From Ornithinibacillus sp. 4-3 (lineage in GTDB: Bacteria > Bacillota > Bacilli > Bacillales > Amphibacillaceae): a stretch of DNA of 64,000 bases. Where the stretch lies: positions 3,630,001 through 3,694,000 of the forward strand of contig NZ_CP162599.1 of NCBI RefSeq assembly GCF_040958695.1. The letters run 5' to 3'. Position 1 is the stretch's first letter. Every line of letters starts with the position of its first letter. The position numbers were made by a program, and so were the translations under genes. Shown in pieces: positions 33,197-43,096 of the stretch. A model generated the notes under the pieces. The model made no database searches. It saw nothing but the letters and a program-made list of their open reading frames with translations, and was not told where the DNA came from.

Positions 33197-33341
33197 TTAT
33201 CCCCAGGTTTATACACATATGCACAAATGTTCGCAGCTATTTTGTGTTTTATAGCATCTTTTTTTCTATATATTGAATCTGTTCAGTTTATCTATTTATA
33301 CTGTGCATAAGCTTACCTTTTTGTGGACGAATTGTGGATAC
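33197..33341. promoter_or_regulatory. DnaA-box-like cluster
   Basis: Relative to TTATCCACA: TTATCCCCA 33197-33205 (1 mismatch), TTATACACA 33209-33217 (1), ATATGCACA 33217-33225 (2), and on the other strand TGTGCATAA 33302-33310 (1), TGTGGACGA 33322-33330 (2), TGTGGATAC 33333-33341 (1). The first three and last three are in opposite orientations. Confidence 0.5.
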
Positions 33342-33442
33342 TAAGTTTATATCACTATTTAACCTTTACATCCCATCCCAATTTTTGTAGGCGAACAATA
33401 TAAAAAATGAAGCCAAGACAACCAGCAAAAATAAAATACAAC

Positions 33443-33466
33443 TAGGAGAAGAAAAACTCCTATTTT
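33443..33466. terminator. Possible weak terminator after htrA
   Basis: Arms TAGGAG and CTCCTA with an 8-nt loop, T-tract stronger on the plus strand than on the htrA strand. Weak. Confidence 0.35.
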
Positions 33467-33513
33467 TGTCTTTTACATTTTTCTCTGGCTGTCTAAGCTT
33501 CTTAAATGGAGAC

Positions 33514-35013
33514 TTATGGTTGTGTACCAAGTGTTATCGTTGTTTGCTGTAGCTGTCCATCACGATAGAAGATTACATGAAGTTCATCTCCAACGTTTTT
33601 CTCTTGATAAAGTATTTTTCGCAAATCGATCGTATCGTGAATTTCATGACCATCTAATTCCGTAATAACATCTAATCGTTTTAAACCGCCTTGCTCAGCT
33701 GGGGATAGTTGATCTACCCGCCAAACATATACTCCTCCAACAACATCTTGAGGTAGCTGTAACGTTCGATTCCATTCTACTTGTGGGACTTCTTCTAACG
33801 AATATACCTCTACTCCTAAATATGCTCGAGTAACTGTACCTGTTTGCTCTAATTCTTCAATAATTGGACGAGCTGTATCGATTGGAATAGCAAAACCAAT
33901 TCCTTCTACAGCCGCTTCATTAATTTTCATTGAATTAATTCCTATTAATTGACCATGAATATTAATAAGTGCGCCTCCACTATTACCTGGATTAATTGCT
34001 GCATCTGTCTGAATAACATCTGCTTGCCAATCTGGATAACCATCTTGGTTTAAATCTACAGGAATTGTACGTTCCTTACTACTAATGACTCCAAATGTTA
34101 CTGTTCCGGAAAACATATGACCTAACGGATTTCCAATAGCAATAGCAGGCTCTCCTACTTTAATACTTGAAGAGGTTCCCATTTCTATTGGCCCTTCTAC
34201 ATGCTGTACGTCCATACGTAAAACTGCTAAATCTGTAAAAATATCACTACCAAGAATATTAGCTTCAACAGTTGTCTCATCTGATAACACTACTTCTATA
34301 GCATCTGCTCCTTCAATCACATGGTGATTTGTTACAACATATGCGTAATTATCATCTGTTTTGTATACTACCCCAGACCCTGTTCCTGTTTCATTTCCAT
34401 CATTTTGTTCCCAGAAGTTTGTTTGAATTTGAATATTCGTGACTCCAACAACTGCGTGAGACACATTTTCCACTACCTCTGTTACTTGGGTCGTAACATC
34501 TACTTGAAGAACTTGTGATGGATTATCTGGTGCTGGCTCATTTGTTCCCTGGTTATTTTCTATTTGTTCATTCTCGGTTGGTTCAGAGGAATCAAAGAGC
34601 GGGGTATCGAAGCTAACCATAATAGCTACTCCAATAATAATTCCTATTAACATAGGTAAAATCCAAAAAAGCATTCCCTTTGATTGTTTTTGCTCCTGAG
34701 GTTCTTCTAACTCTGCTGATGGTGTCACATGATAATTATTTTCTTTTTCCTCGATGGAACTTGAATCATCTGTATGTTCTATCAAGTCTCCAGCAGGCAG
34801 TTCTTGTTCTAAATGGTTCTGTTCTGCCAATTTATACATCGATTCTTCATCTTGTAATGGATCTGGGCTGTTGTCTTCTATTGTATTTTCTGTCTGTTTT
34901 TCCTCATCATCTAACGGCTCTGGCGATTGTTCTATTTCTTCTTCCTCACCAGTATGATCCTCTTCCGGAACATATCCGTCCTTCTTTGGGAACTGCTCAT
35001 TATCATCTTTCAT
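33514..35013 (-). CDS. htrC: HtrA/DegP-family membrane-anchored serine protease (YyxA/HtrC-like)
   Basis: 499 residues from ATG 35013 (AAGGGG 9 nt upstream; an ATG at 35022 abuts that site). A long acidic cytoplasmic N-terminus (~1-110), one membrane helix (MLFWILPMLIGIIIGVAIMV), then the extracellular trypsin-like domain with the catalytic triad: His in VVTNHHVIEGADAI, Asp in DIFTDLAVLRMD, Ser in INPGNSGGALINIHGQL. A C-terminal PDZ domain (YLGVEVYSLEEV to the end) follows. Last gene of the walRK operon, as in B. subtilis where it is yyxA/htrC. It probably removes misfolded envelope proteins. Confidence 0.92.
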   Translation of the reverse strand: MKDDNEQFPKKDGYVPEEDHTGEEEEIEQSPEPLDDEEKQTENTIEDNSPDPLQDEESMYKLAEQNHLEQELPAGDLIEHTDDSSSIEEKENNYHVTPSAELEEPQEQKQSKGMLFWILPMLIGIIIGVAIMVSFDTPLFDSSEPTENEQIENNQGTNEPAPDNPSQVLQVDVTTQVTEVVENVSHAVVGVTNIQIQTNFWEQNDGNETGTGSGVVYKTDDNYAYVVTNHHVIEGADAIEVVLSDETTVEANILGSDIFTDLAVLRMDVQHVEGPIEMGTSSSIKVGEPAIAIGNPLGHMFSGTVTFGVISSKERTIPVDLNQDGYPDWQADVIQTDAAINPGNSGGALINIHGQLIGINSMKINEAAVEGIGFAIPIDTARPIIEELEQTGTVTRAYLGVEVYSLEEVPQVEWNRTLQLPQDVVGGVYVWRVDQLSPAEQGGLKRLDVITELDGHEIHDTIDLRKILYQEKNVGDELHVIFYRDGQLQQTTITLGTQP

Positions 35014-35040
35014 TACCACCATCCCCTTCGTTATTTTTCA

Positions 35041-35826
35041 CTAACCCACTTCATATAAAGCTGTTGAAGTGACAGGATCTGTATCATAAAGGTCAATTTC
35101 AATTCCTCGTTCTCGAAGAATATCTCCAACGGACATGCGCGCAAGATCCTTCATATTATTATCTTGACTTAAATGTGCTAAATAAATACGCTTTGTACGA
35201 TTACTAATAATGTCAGATAAGGCTAATCCACAATCCTCATTGGATACATGTCCAGAATCACCTAGAATTCGACGTTTAACACTCCATGGATAACGTCCCA
35301 TACGCAACATATTCACATCATGATTCGCCTCAAATATGTACGCATCTGCATTTTCTACAATTTTTTTAATACGATCAGAAACATAGCCTAGATCAGTAAC
35401 TAACGCTACTTTTTTATCCCCTTGATGAAAAGTATAAAACATTGGTTCTGCGGCATCATGTGAGACACCAAAGGACTGTACATCCATATCACCAAATGTT
35501 TTTTCCTCTTCTACATCAAACAAAAACTTTTGTTCCACAGATAGCTTGCCGAGTCCCGATTCCATCGCCTTCCATGTTTTCTCATTTGCATAAATAGGCA
35601 ATTGGTATTTTCTTGCGATTATACCTAAGCCTTTTACATGATCACTATGTTCATGTGTCACCAAAATTCGTGTTAATGTGCTTGGATCTACTTGAATCTC
35701 GCCAAAAAGACGATCCATTTCTTTTCCACTCAAACCTACATCCACTAAAATCCTTTCTTTCTCTGATTCAATAAAGAAAGCATTTCCCGTACTTCCAGAT
35801 GCTAAAACGCTAAAACGTAGTGTCAT
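35041..35826 (-). CDS. yycJ: YycJ/WalJ, metallo-beta-lactamase-fold exonuclease
   Basis: 261 residues from ATG 35826, which has GGGGAGAA upstream and lies 2 bp after the yycI stop. MBL-fold motifs: [15 protein letters not shown] at the N-terminus, [17 protein letters not shown] (HxHxDH, ~57), [18 protein letters not shown] and HLSQDN near the end. The B. subtilis homologue is a 5'-3' double-strand DNA exonuclease linked to mismatch repair. Fifth gene of the operon (walR-walK-yycH-yycI-yycJ-htrC), 27 bp before htrC. Confidence 0.94.
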   Translation of the reverse strand: MTLRFSVLASGSTGNAFFIESEKERILVDVGLSGKEMDRLFGEIQVDPSTLTRILVTHEHSDHVKGLGIIARKYQLPIYANEKTWKAMESGLGKLSVEQKFLFDVEEEKTFGDMDVQSFGVSHDAAEPMFYTFHQGDKKVALVTDLGYVSDRIKKIVENADAYIFEANHDVNMLRMGRYPWSVKRRILGDSGHVSNEDCGLALSDIISNRTKRIYLAHLSQDNNMKDLARMSVGDILRERGIEIDLYDTDPVTSTALYEVG

Positions 35827-35828
35827 TC

Positions 35829-36752
35829 TTATTCTCCCCAATTCAGTAACTCCAACTTTTTCTCAAACATTGCTAAAATTTCTTCTTTTAACTTTGATTC
35901 TGACATCGTTGATCGGACACGATCTGCGTCCTGAGTAATAACTTGCTCTAAAAATTCGAGTTCATTACTTGGAAAAATATGCCCTTCTATCGCATTAACA
36001 AAGAAGCTCTTATCATCATTTACAGACACTTTCCAAGCAGGAACAAATACTTGCACTCCATCAGATAATGGAACTCTAGAATGAAGCCCAATTTCTACTT
36101 GTGTAATCTCATCACCAGATGTTAGCTCATTTGCATTATATAGCTCCTCAATTGCTTTCAATGGTTCAATTAAGGGGTTCTTATCCTGTCTATATTCCGC
36201 TTCACCTAGCATTGTTTGTGTTAAAAACTCTACTTCATTTTTATCATTTAGGAACAATAAAATCATTCCACTTTGATTATAAAAAATAGTACGTTCATTT
36301 ATTTGTTGGAAAAACATTAATATATTTAGCTCTTCATTCCAGTCCCAAAAACGATATTCCTCTGCGTAAAGAAGCTTATCAGCCAATACCTCTTCTATCT
36401 CACTGGTAGAAGCATCCTCTGGAATTTTAATTTTGTCATCCATAAAGGAAACAAGAAACGTATTTGTCACTAATGACGGGCGTTGCTTTCCTAATCCTGC
36501 TAGTTCCCTTTCATCGTCTTCTGTAAAGCTTTTCTGTCTTACAGAGACAAATGGTTCTTTATCTAGCTCCTCTGTTGGTAAGTTCTCAAGGGTAATATTT
36601 TCATCTTCTAAAATTTGTTCAATCGTTGATTCTTCTCTTTCTAACATAGAAAGATTAGACTGCTGTTTTTTCTCATAGAACTGAATAAATAAGAAAATAT
36701 TTAGAATAAAGAAGGTGAGGATAAATAAGGTTTTTATCTGACTCCATTGCAT
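35829..36752 (-). CDS. yycI: YycI/WalI, regulator of WalK
   Basis: 307 residues. A single N-terminal membrane helix ([20 protein letters not shown], ~3-22) and an extracellular domain of ~280 residues made of repeated alpha/beta units ([30 protein letters not shown]). With YycH it contacts WalK through the membrane helices and controls its activity in B. subtilis. It starts 3 bp after yycH, indicating coupling. Confidence 0.93.
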   Translation of the reverse strand: MQWSQIKTLFILTFFILNIFLFIQFYEKKQQSNLSMLEREESTIEQILEDENITLENLPTEELDKEPFVSVRQKSFTEDDERELAGLGKQRPSLVTNTFLVSFMDDKIKIPEDASTSEIEEVLADKLLYAEEYRFWDWNEELNILMFFQQINERTIFYNQSGMILLFLNDKNEVEFLTQTMLGEAEYRQDKNPLIEPLKAIEELYNANELTSGDEITQVEIGLHSRVPLSDGVQVFVPAWKVSVNDDKSFFVNAIEGHIFPSNELEFLEQVITQDADRVRSTMSESKLKEEILAMFEKKLELLNWGE

Positions 36753-36755
36753 CCT

Positions 36756-38054
36756 CTATTCCCCTCCTCTTTCCATTTCTTCCACATCTGTAAAACGCAT
36801 TGCTTGCCATTCATCCCTGTACTTAATAAACCAGGCAGGATAAAGAATTACACTATATGACGCTCTATCTAAATAATTTAATCGATAACCAAGCGCAAGA
36901 TCTGTTACATAAGATAAATCATAGTTACCTTCATTTAATAATGCGTTTATTACATCTTCTCCTGACTTCAGCTTAATATTGTCACTACCTAATAAATTAT
37001 TTAATTTAAATAGAGGACGAATGTATTGAAATCGTTCATTATCGCGCCACTGCTGCTCTATCCTTGTTAGCCCTAAGCGATGGTATACTGGATAGCCATC
37101 ATAATGCATGCGATATTGAATCAAATTTTCAGTTAAATCAATATTCTCTAGACGAAAATCATCTGTCCATCCTTTATGATCATTCACATCTAAAATACTA
37201 AGATCAATTAATTCCAATGGATTCCTATTTCGTTTATTTGAATGAACGGGATTAATATATTCTATACCTAGTCCATTCTGCAGAACCTGCATTCCTCGTT
37301 GACCATCTGTAAAATATGCCTCACCAACATTTGAACTGATTAATGATTGATTTGGAAATAGAGCCTCTAATAACTTTGGAGGCGGAATTGTTTCTATTGC
37401 TAAAGAACGGATTGTCATCTCAATAGAATCTTCTGGAATATATATAGGTTGATTATTTGGACCATACTTAATAAATGACACAAGCTCTTGTTTCGTCTGA
37501 ACAAAATTCCATAGCTGTGTATACATCGAAGCATTATTAATCGTAAATTTCACTTGTTCCGTTCCATCTACAGACGGAAAATATATATTCAAGGACGAAT
37601 AAGATTGATTAAATGTAATATATGCACGACGGAAGGACCAATCAGGTAATTGCTCATTTTCCTTCAAGACAAAAAGGCTTTGTATCACACTTACTGGTAT
37701 CTCATTGGGAAAGATAACCTCCACTTGATTGTCGTTTTCAAAAGCACCTTTTTGATCTTCTCTAATAAAATCTGATAAAACCCATTCTTGCATATCTTGG
37801 AATAATAAGTCTTGCTCTAGTGGATTACTAAATCCATAATATTGACCTTCCGAATGAAAAATAATAGAACTTGGCTTAATAATACTTCGTTTCGTTTCCT
37901 CCTTACCTCCTAAATCAACCTCATTTAAATAATTTGTATTCGTGGTGACTTGAAGGTCTTCATTCGGCTGATAATTCCATAATCCAAAGGTAAGTAATAA
38001 ACTTGTGATGACTAAAATAATCAATACCGTTGTTTTTAACGTTTCAAATTTCAC
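36756..38054 (-). CDS. yycH: YycH/WalH, regulator of WalK
   Basis: 432 residues. One N-terminal membrane helix (ETLKTTVLIILVITSLLLTF, ~4-23) and a large extracellular domain. Family identity rests on N-terminal form, size and operon position. The ATG overlaps the walK stop by 4 bp. In B. subtilis YycH and YycI form a complex that restrains WalK autophosphorylation; similar behaviour is inferred here. Confidence 0.92.
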   Translation of the reverse strand: MKFETLKTTVLIILVITSLLLTFGLWNYQPNEDLQVTTNTNYLNEVDLGGKEETKRSIIKPSSIIFHSEGQYYGFSNPLEQDLLFQDMQEWVLSDFIREDQKGAFENDNQVEVIFPNEIPVSVIQSLFVLKENEQLPDWSFRRAYITFNQSYSSLNIYFPSVDGTEQVKFTINNASMYTQLWNFVQTKQELVSFIKYGPNNQPIYIPEDSIEMTIRSLAIETIPPPKLLEALFPNQSLISSNVGEAYFTDGQRGMQVLQNGLGIEYINPVHSNKRNRNPLELIDLSILDVNDHKGWTDDFRLENIDLTENLIQYRMHYDGYPVYHRLGLTRIEQQWRDNERFQYIRPLFKLNNLLGSDNIKLKSGEDVINALLNEGNYDLSYVTDLALGYRLNYLDRASYSVILYPAWFIKYRDEWQAMRFTDVEEMERGGE

Positions 38055-39883
38055 TTTTCACCCCTCCGCTTCTGATTCATGAGCGGAAGTGTAAAGAGAA
38101 TTGTAGTCCCTTTACCTTCGATACTTTCTACCCAAATCTTTCCATAATGTGCTTCTACTAACTCTTTCGTGATTGCCAACCCTAAACCGGATCCGCCTAA
38201 CTTACGCGTTCTAGCACGATCTACTCGGTAGAAGCGATCAAATATTTTATCGCGCATTTCAAATGGAATACCTAAACCACGGTCTTCTATACTAACTAAT
38301 AGCTGACGGTTATCCAGCTTCTCGACACGACAGCTTATCATGCCGCCTTCTGGTGAATATTTAATTGCATTAGAGATAATATTATCAAGAATTTGTGTCA
38401 TCTTATCCTCATCCATCCATACAAACAATTTTCCTTTTGGCAATTGTCTCTCTATCGTTATATTATCCGTAATATTCATTTCAAAACGGTCGATAATATG
38501 GTGAAAATAGGAAATAAATTCTGTTCGCTTTCTATTCAGTGCATATTCCTTACTATCCATTCGTGACAGCTGCAGGAGATCATTTACAAGACGAATCATA
38601 CGCTCTGTCTCATCCTGAGCTACTTTTAAAAATTTTGGTGCTAGCTCTTTATTATCAATGGCACCATCTGATAATGCTTCTACATAACTACGCATTGTTG
38701 TAAGTGGTGTTCGAAGCTCATGAGAAACATTAGAAACAAATTCTCGACGCTCCATTTCCATTTTTTCCTGCTCTGTAACATCACTTAATACGGTAATAAA
38801 TCCTGTTATCTCATCATTATCATCAAAAATAGTTGAGAAATTTGCGCGAATAAGAAATGTCTCATCCTCACTCAAATCAATGATCATGGATCCTGTTTTC
38901 GGTAATTCAGAAATATCAACAACACGATCCTCTAGCTGTAAGAAATCTAATAGAAATTCTCCTTTTATAATGCCCGGATTACGCCCGATTAATTTCCCAG
39001 CCGCTTCATTCATCAATGTAATTTCCCCAGCTTTATCTGTCGCAATAACACCTTCACTCATATTGGCTAATACAGAGCTTAGCTTTTGTTGTTCTTTTTC
39101 TGTTGAAGCAATGGAATGCTTTAATTTATCATTTAAATCATTAAACGCTTCAGCTAAATGGCTAATTTCATCTGATCCATACACATTAACCTTTTGTGAG
39201 AAATCTCCCCGTGCCATTTTCTGGGCTTGTCGGCGCATCTCAATAATAGGTTTTGTAATGGTTCGTGCAACTAAAATACCGATAAATGCGGATACAGCAA
39301 TTGCTAAAATAGATCCTTGTAAGAAGATACTATTGATTTTCTGCACTTGCCCATAAACACCTTCTAAAGATGTTTCTAAATAAATAACACCTACAACATT
39401 ACCCTCTATATTAAAAATGGGCTGTGCTTTTACATACACCCTATTCTGTGTTTGTGTGTCTAGCATCGTATTCTCTCGCGGCAACTCATACAACAGAGCA
39501 TCTCTCACCGTACTATCTGTCGTTCTTTTTCCAATAATATCACGCCTTGAGAAATCATTTGTCGCAAGAACTCGACTTTGACTATTAATAACCTGCAAAT
39601 TTGTAATGGAAGTGGTATCAATATCTGTCACAATTTTTTGTACTTCTTCTTCCAATGATTGCTCCTCTTCCGAGCCTGTTCGCGGTTTATTAAATGCCTG
39701 TTCTAGGTTATAGTTCAATAAGTCAACGCGATTATTAATAGATTCCTCAAAGGTATCCATTAACTCAATTTCTATTTGCCTTGCAAAATAAGACCCAATC
39801 ACTTGAATAGCAACAAGGAGTAATAAAATATAAATGATAATAAATTTTAAGTGAATGGATCGAAAGAAACCTACTTTATTCAT
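38051..39883 (-). CDS. walK: WalK (YycG), essential cell-wall sensor histidine kinase
   Basis: 610 residues. Membrane helices near 9-30 and 185-205 enclose an extracellular sensor domain; then HAMP (~206-258), PAS (~265-370, MSEGVIATDKAGEITLMNEA), and a HisKA dimerisation domain with the phospho-acceptor His in VSNVSHELRTPLTTM (~390). The HATPase_c domain carries DNIISNAIKYSPEGG (N-box), DRGLGIP (G1), GGSGLGLAI (G2). It controls peptidoglycan hydrolase genes with WalR. AGGAG precedes the ATG, 5 bp after walR. Confidence 0.97.
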   Translation of the reverse strand: MNKVGFFRSIHLKFIIIYILLLLVAIQVIGSYFARQIEIELMDTFEESINNRVDLLNYNLEQAFNKPRTGSEEEQSLEEEVQKIVTDIDTTSITNLQVINSQSRVLATNDFSRRDIIGKRTTDSTVRDALLYELPRENTMLDTQTQNRVYVKAQPIFNIEGNVVGVIYLETSLEGVYGQVQKINSIFLQGSILAIAVSAFIGILVARTITKPIIEMRRQAQKMARGDFSQKVNVYGSDEISHLAEAFNDLNDKLKHSIASTEKEQQKLSSVLANMSEGVIATDKAGEITLMNEAAGKLIGRNPGIIKGEFLLDFLQLEDRVVDISELPKTGSMIIDLSEDETFLIRANFSTIFDDNDEITGFITVLSDVTEQEKMEMERREFVSNVSHELRTPLTTMRSYVEALSDGAIDNKELAPKFLKVAQDETERMIRLVNDLLQLSRMDSKEYALNRKRTEFISYFHHIIDRFEMNITDNITIERQLPKGKLFVWMDEDKMTQILDNIISNAIKYSPEGGMISCRVEKLDNRQLLVSIEDRGLGIPFEMRDKIFDRFYRVDRARTRKLGGSGLGLAITKELVEAHYGKIWVESIEGKGTTILFTLPLMNQKRRGEK

Positions 39884-39888
39884 AAAAA

Positions 39889-40590
39889 TTACTCCTGTTC
39901 AGGATTACGTAAATAATAACCTACACCTCGGCGTGTAATAATCCATGTTGGATTACTTGGATTTTCTTCAATTTTTTCACGCAATCTTCTTACTGTTACA
40001 TCGACTGTTCGAACGTCACCAAAATAATCATAACCCCAAACAGTTTCTAATAAGTGTTCACGTGTCATCACTTGACCAATATGTCTTGCTAAGTAATGTA
40101 GTAGCTCGTATTCGCGATGTGTTAGGTCAATCTCCACACCATCACGAGAAACTGCATATGCATCTGGATGAATAACAAGGTTTTCAATGATAATATCTTT
40201 TGATTCCTTTGTTGATTCAACAGGAACTTGCTGTCTACGTAGATTTGCCTTTACACGTGCGATTAATTCTCGATTACTGAATGGCTTCGTCACATAATCA
40301 TCTGCACCTAATTCTAAACCGAGTACTTTATCAATCTCTGAATCCTTTGCTGTTAACATAATAATTGGCATGGATTGTGTTTTACGTACTTCACGACAAA
40401 CTTCATATCCATCTTTTTTCGGTAACATAATATCTAATAAGATTAAATCTGGCTGTTCATTTTCTGCTAAACGAATTGCTTCCTCCCCATCGTAAGCTAC
40501 AACAACTTCATAACCTTCTTTTTCTAAATTAAATTGTAATATATCTGCAATTGGTTGTTCGTCATCTACTACTAAAATTTTTGAACTCAT
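39889..40590 (-). CDS. walR: WalR (YycF), essential response regulator
   Basis: 233 residues from ATG 40590; an in-frame TTG at 40593 directly precedes it, and GAGGTG lies 9 nt upstream of the ATG. OmpR/PhoB type: receiver domain with VVDDE, phospho-acceptor Asp in LILLDIMLP (~54) and Lys in [14 protein letters not shown]-terminal winged helix with [15 protein letters not shown] and [15 protein letters not shown]. It regulates cell-wall metabolism genes. First gene of the wal operon; the upstream 340 bp before the MITE-like element should hold its promoter. Confidence 0.98.
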   Translation of the reverse strand: MSSKILVVDDEQPIADILQFNLEKEGYEVVVAYDGEEAIRLAENEQPDLILLDIMLPKKDGYEVCREVRKTQSMPIIMLTAKDSEIDKVLGLELGADDYVTKPFSNRELIARVKANLRRQQVPVESTKESKDIIIENLVIHPDAYAVSRDGVEIDLTHREYELLHYLARHIGQVMTREHLLETVWGYDYFGDVRTVDVTVRRLREKIEENPSNPTWIITRRGVGYYLRNPEQE

Positions 40591-40940
40591 CAACTTTCAC
40601 ACCTCTCTATTTTATCGGTAAATCAATTATGTCTCAGCGTAATGATGTTTAAAATTCCTCGAATCTATTAGACAGTCATAAAAAGCTACGAAATACGCTG
40701 GAGGCTTTATCTGCAAAATTTCATGTCTCTCATCTTCTAATTAGAGACAGTATCTAGCTGTTAAAATCAAAATAAATTTTTCCATATATCAAAAATATAT
40801 TCTAAATGGTACCTCTATAATTAAGCATAGCCTTCTTGTACATTTTATCGCATTTTCATAGAAATGTCTTTACTTGGAACTTTTTAACAGTGGGGATTCT
40901 ATTCCCTGAAAAAACAGCGATTTCCAGTCCTTCTAATGCG
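40591..40940. other. walR upstream region
   Basis: 350 bp, AT-rich, presumed walR promoter. A 7-bp dyad TGTCTCT...AGAGACA occurs near 40724-40750. I could not fix a convincing sigma-A promoter. No tRNA or purA gene is present, unlike the corresponding region of B. subtilis. Confidence 0.5.
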
Positions 40941-41174
40941 TGTTCAAAAAGTTTGAGAAAAAGGATCGTCATCGGTTAAGTTCGCAACGTTACGAAAGCA
41001 ACATCTGCACTAGTATATCCTGTAGTCGTGTGCGTCGGAAGTTCGAGGGTAGCGCAGCTTTGAGTAGCGGACTTGCATGTGTTTGTGATGACTTCGATAT
41101 TCGACACAGGGCGTGTCGGAACTTAGTCGAAGTTCCTTTGTTTGATGTGTCATTTTTATTAGACTTTTTGAACA
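40941..41174. mobile_element. MITE-like element with 12-bp terminal inverted repeats
   Basis: 234 bp bounded by TGTTCAAAAAGT (40941-40952) and ACTTTTTGAACA (41163-41174), perfect inverted repeats. The inside is GC-richer than the flanks and contains a hairpin at 41091-41133 (ACTTCGA...TCGAAGT with CGACAC...GTGTCG). No coding capacity is supported. No clear target-site duplication is visible. From memory, elements with TTCAAAAAG ends of this length recur in halotolerant bacilli, which suggests a non-autonomous transposable element. Confidence 0.7.
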
Positions 41175-41186
41175 ACCTCTTCTATA

Positions 41187-41230
41187 GAAAAATAAACCTT
41201 AAAAGGGAATTATCTCCTTTTCAAGGTTTA
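41187..41230 (-). terminator. Terminator of dnaC
   Basis: Arms TAAACCTT+AAAAGG (41193-41206) and CCTTTT+AAGGTTTA (41216-41230, one bulged C), followed on the minus strand by TTTTTC. Confidence 0.88.
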
Positions 41231-42610
41231 TCAAACTTGGATTGGTTCAGGTGGAATATCGTTTGTATCATAACGATCATTGATATCAACAAATTTATTA
41301 AATTCTTTAAGAAAGGCTAATTCTACTGTCCCTGTTGGACCATTACGTTGCTTAGAAAGGATAATTTCAATAATGTTTTGTTTTTCCGTCTCTGCATTAT
41401 AATAATCATCACGATATAAAAACCCTACAATATCAGCATCTTGCTCGATACTTCCTGATTCACGAAGGTCTGACATCATTGGACGCTTATCTTGTCGTTG
41501 TTCCACACCACGAGAAAGCTGTGATAATGCAATAAGTGGAACATTTAATTCACGAGCGAGACCCTTTAAGGAACGAGATATTTCAGATACTTCCTGCTGT
41601 CTATTTTCTCTAGAAGATCCACTACCTTGTATAAGTTGTAAATAATCAATAATAATCATTCCAAGGCCGTGCTCCTGCTTTAATCTACGGCATTTTGAAC
41701 GAATATCACTTACACGAATACCAGGAGCATCATCAATAAAGATACCAGCATCTGATAAAGACCCCATTGCCATGGTCAACTTACCCCAATCATCAGCTTC
41801 CAGTTTACCAGTACGTAAGCGTTGTGCATCAATATTTCCCTCTGCACAAAGCATACGTGAAACAAGTTGATCTGCCCCCATCTCCAAGCTGAAAATAGCA
41901 ACGTTTTCATCCGTCTTCGTCGCAACATTCTGCGCAATATTTAGCGCAAATGCTGTCTTACCTACAGATGGTCGAGCTGCAATAATAATCAAATCGTTAC
42001 GCTGGAACCCGGAGGTTATCCGGTCCAAGTCTCTGAACCCTGTAGGCACACCTGTTACATCACCATTATTTTGATGTAATTTCTCTATATTATCATAAAC
42101 ATCAATTAACACATCTTTAATCGCTTTAAATGCTCCTGCATTACTTCGATTAGAAACTTCAAGAATTTGCTTCTCAGCATCGTTTAAAGCGTCTTCTACA
42201 GCATCTTCCATTCCATACGTCATATTGACGATGCCAGTTGCGGTAGAAATTAAACGTCGTAACAATGCTTTTTCTTCAACAATTTTACTATAATAAGCAA
42301 TATTTGCTGCTGTTGGGACACTTTCTGCTAAAGCAGTTAAGTAGGATACACCACCAGCTTCTTCTAATATCTTTTTATTTGTTAGCTCTGTTGTCACTGT
42401 TATAATATCTATTGGCTCACCTAGATCGGAAAGCCTTGTCATTACTTCAAAGATACGTTGGTGAGCCGCTTTGTAAAAATCCTCTGGAAATAATATTTCT
42501 GAAGCAGTAGAAAATGCTTCTGGTTCCAAAAATATGGCTCCAAGCACAGCCTGTTCTGCATCAATATTATGTGGTGGCCTCCGGTCATGCTCATTCCATG
42601 TTTGGCTCAT
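41231..42610 (-). CDS. dnaC: DnaC (DnaB-type) replicative DNA helicase
   Basis: 459 residues. N-terminal DnaB domain (PHNIDAEQAVLGAIFLEPEA, ~15-34) and RecA-like helicase domain: GFQRNDLIIIAARPSVGKTA (Walker A, ~213), IIIDYLQLIQG (Walker B), LSQLSRGVEQRQDKRPMMSD and the arginine-finger-type end. It is the hexameric 5'-3' helicase that unwinds DNA at the replication fork; called dnaC in Bacillus. It lies 36 bp after rplI. purA, which follows dnaC in B. subtilis, is missing here. Confidence 0.97.
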   Translation of the reverse strand: MSQTWNEHDRRPPHNIDAEQAVLGAIFLEPEAFSTASEILFPEDFYKAAHQRIFEVMTRLSDLGEPIDIITVTTELTNKKILEEAGGVSYLTALAESVPTAANIAYYSKIVEEKALLRRLISTATGIVNMTYGMEDAVEDALNDAEKQILEVSNRSNAGAFKAIKDVLIDVYDNIEKLHQNNGDVTGVPTGFRDLDRITSGFQRNDLIIIAARPSVGKTAFALNIAQNVATKTDENVAIFSLEMGADQLVSRMLCAEGNIDAQRLRTGKLEADDWGKLTMAMGSLSDAGIFIDDAPGIRVSDIRSKCRRLKQEHGLGMIIIDYLQLIQGSGSSRENRQQEVSEISRSLKGLARELNVPLIALSQLSRGVEQRQDKRPMMSDLRESGSIEQDADIVGFLYRDDYYNAETEKQNIIEIILSKQRNGPTGTVELAFLKEFNKFVDINDRYDTNDIPPEPIQV

Positions 42611-42646
42611 TTCCTACCCTCCTACAAAGAAAATAATTCCAGCTCT

Positions 42647-43093
42647 TTAAGCTTCTTTTACGTGAACTTTAATTGTTCCAGATACATCTGGATGTAATTT
42701 AACTGGAATATTTGTATGCCCTAAAGCACGAATTGGTTGATCCAGGTCAATTTTTCTACGATCTACATCAATGCCCTCTGCTTTTTTAAGTTCTTCAGCA
42801 ATTTGTTTACTTGTAATAGAACCAAATAAACGTCCGCCTTCACCGGCTTTAGCAGTAATGGTAACTACAATATCTTCCAGCTTCACTTTTAATTGTTCTG
42901 CCTTTTCTTTTTCTGCTTCTTCAGCTTGAGCCGCCTTACGTTTTTGTGCTTTTACAGCCTTTAAGTTTCCTGGAGTTGCCTCGTGCGCAAGTTTATTTTT
43001 AAATAAAAAGTTATTCGCATATCCAACAGGCACATCCACAATGTCACCTTTTTTTCCTTTACCTTTTACGTCCTGTAATAAAATGACCTTCAT
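42647..43093 (-). CDS. rplI: Ribosomal protein bL9
   Basis: 148 residues, normal length. The N-terminal RNA-binding domain [20 protein letters not shown] with [13 protein letters not shown] is the L9 signature; a long charged connecting helix (~40-75) and the C-terminal domain with [15 protein letters not shown] follow. It begins 3 bp after gdpP, the conserved Bacillales order gdpP-rplI-dnaC. Confidence 0.98.
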   Translation of the reverse strand: MKVILLQDVKGKGKKGDIVDVPVGYANNFLFKNKLAHEATPGNLKAVKAQKRKAAQAEEAEKEKAEQLKVKLEDIVVTITAKAGEGGRLFGSITSKQIAEELKKAEGIDVDRRKIDLDQPIRALGHTNIPVKLHPDVSGTIKVHVKEA

Positions 43094-43096
43094 TGA

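Larger units (their letters stand above)
33050..33513. other. Intergenic region beside htrA with clustered DnaA-box-like sequences
   Basis: 464 bp, AT-rich, no gene supported. Within 33197-33341 there are four 9-mers one mismatch from TTATCCACA and two more with two mismatches. A short hairpin near 33443-33466 may end htrA transcription. Confidence 0.55.

Noticed and set aside
33197..33341. Treating the DnaA-box-like cluster as the replication origin
   Set aside because: rpmH, rnpA and neighbours at the right edge place dnaA/oriC outside the window; no dnaA or dnaN and no AT-rich unwinding element with matching layout was seen.
40940..41320. Open frame of ~126 codons through the MITE-like element
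   Set aside because: It runs through non-coding repeat and the dnaC terminator and into antisense of dnaC; no ribosome-binding site or protein-like sequence.
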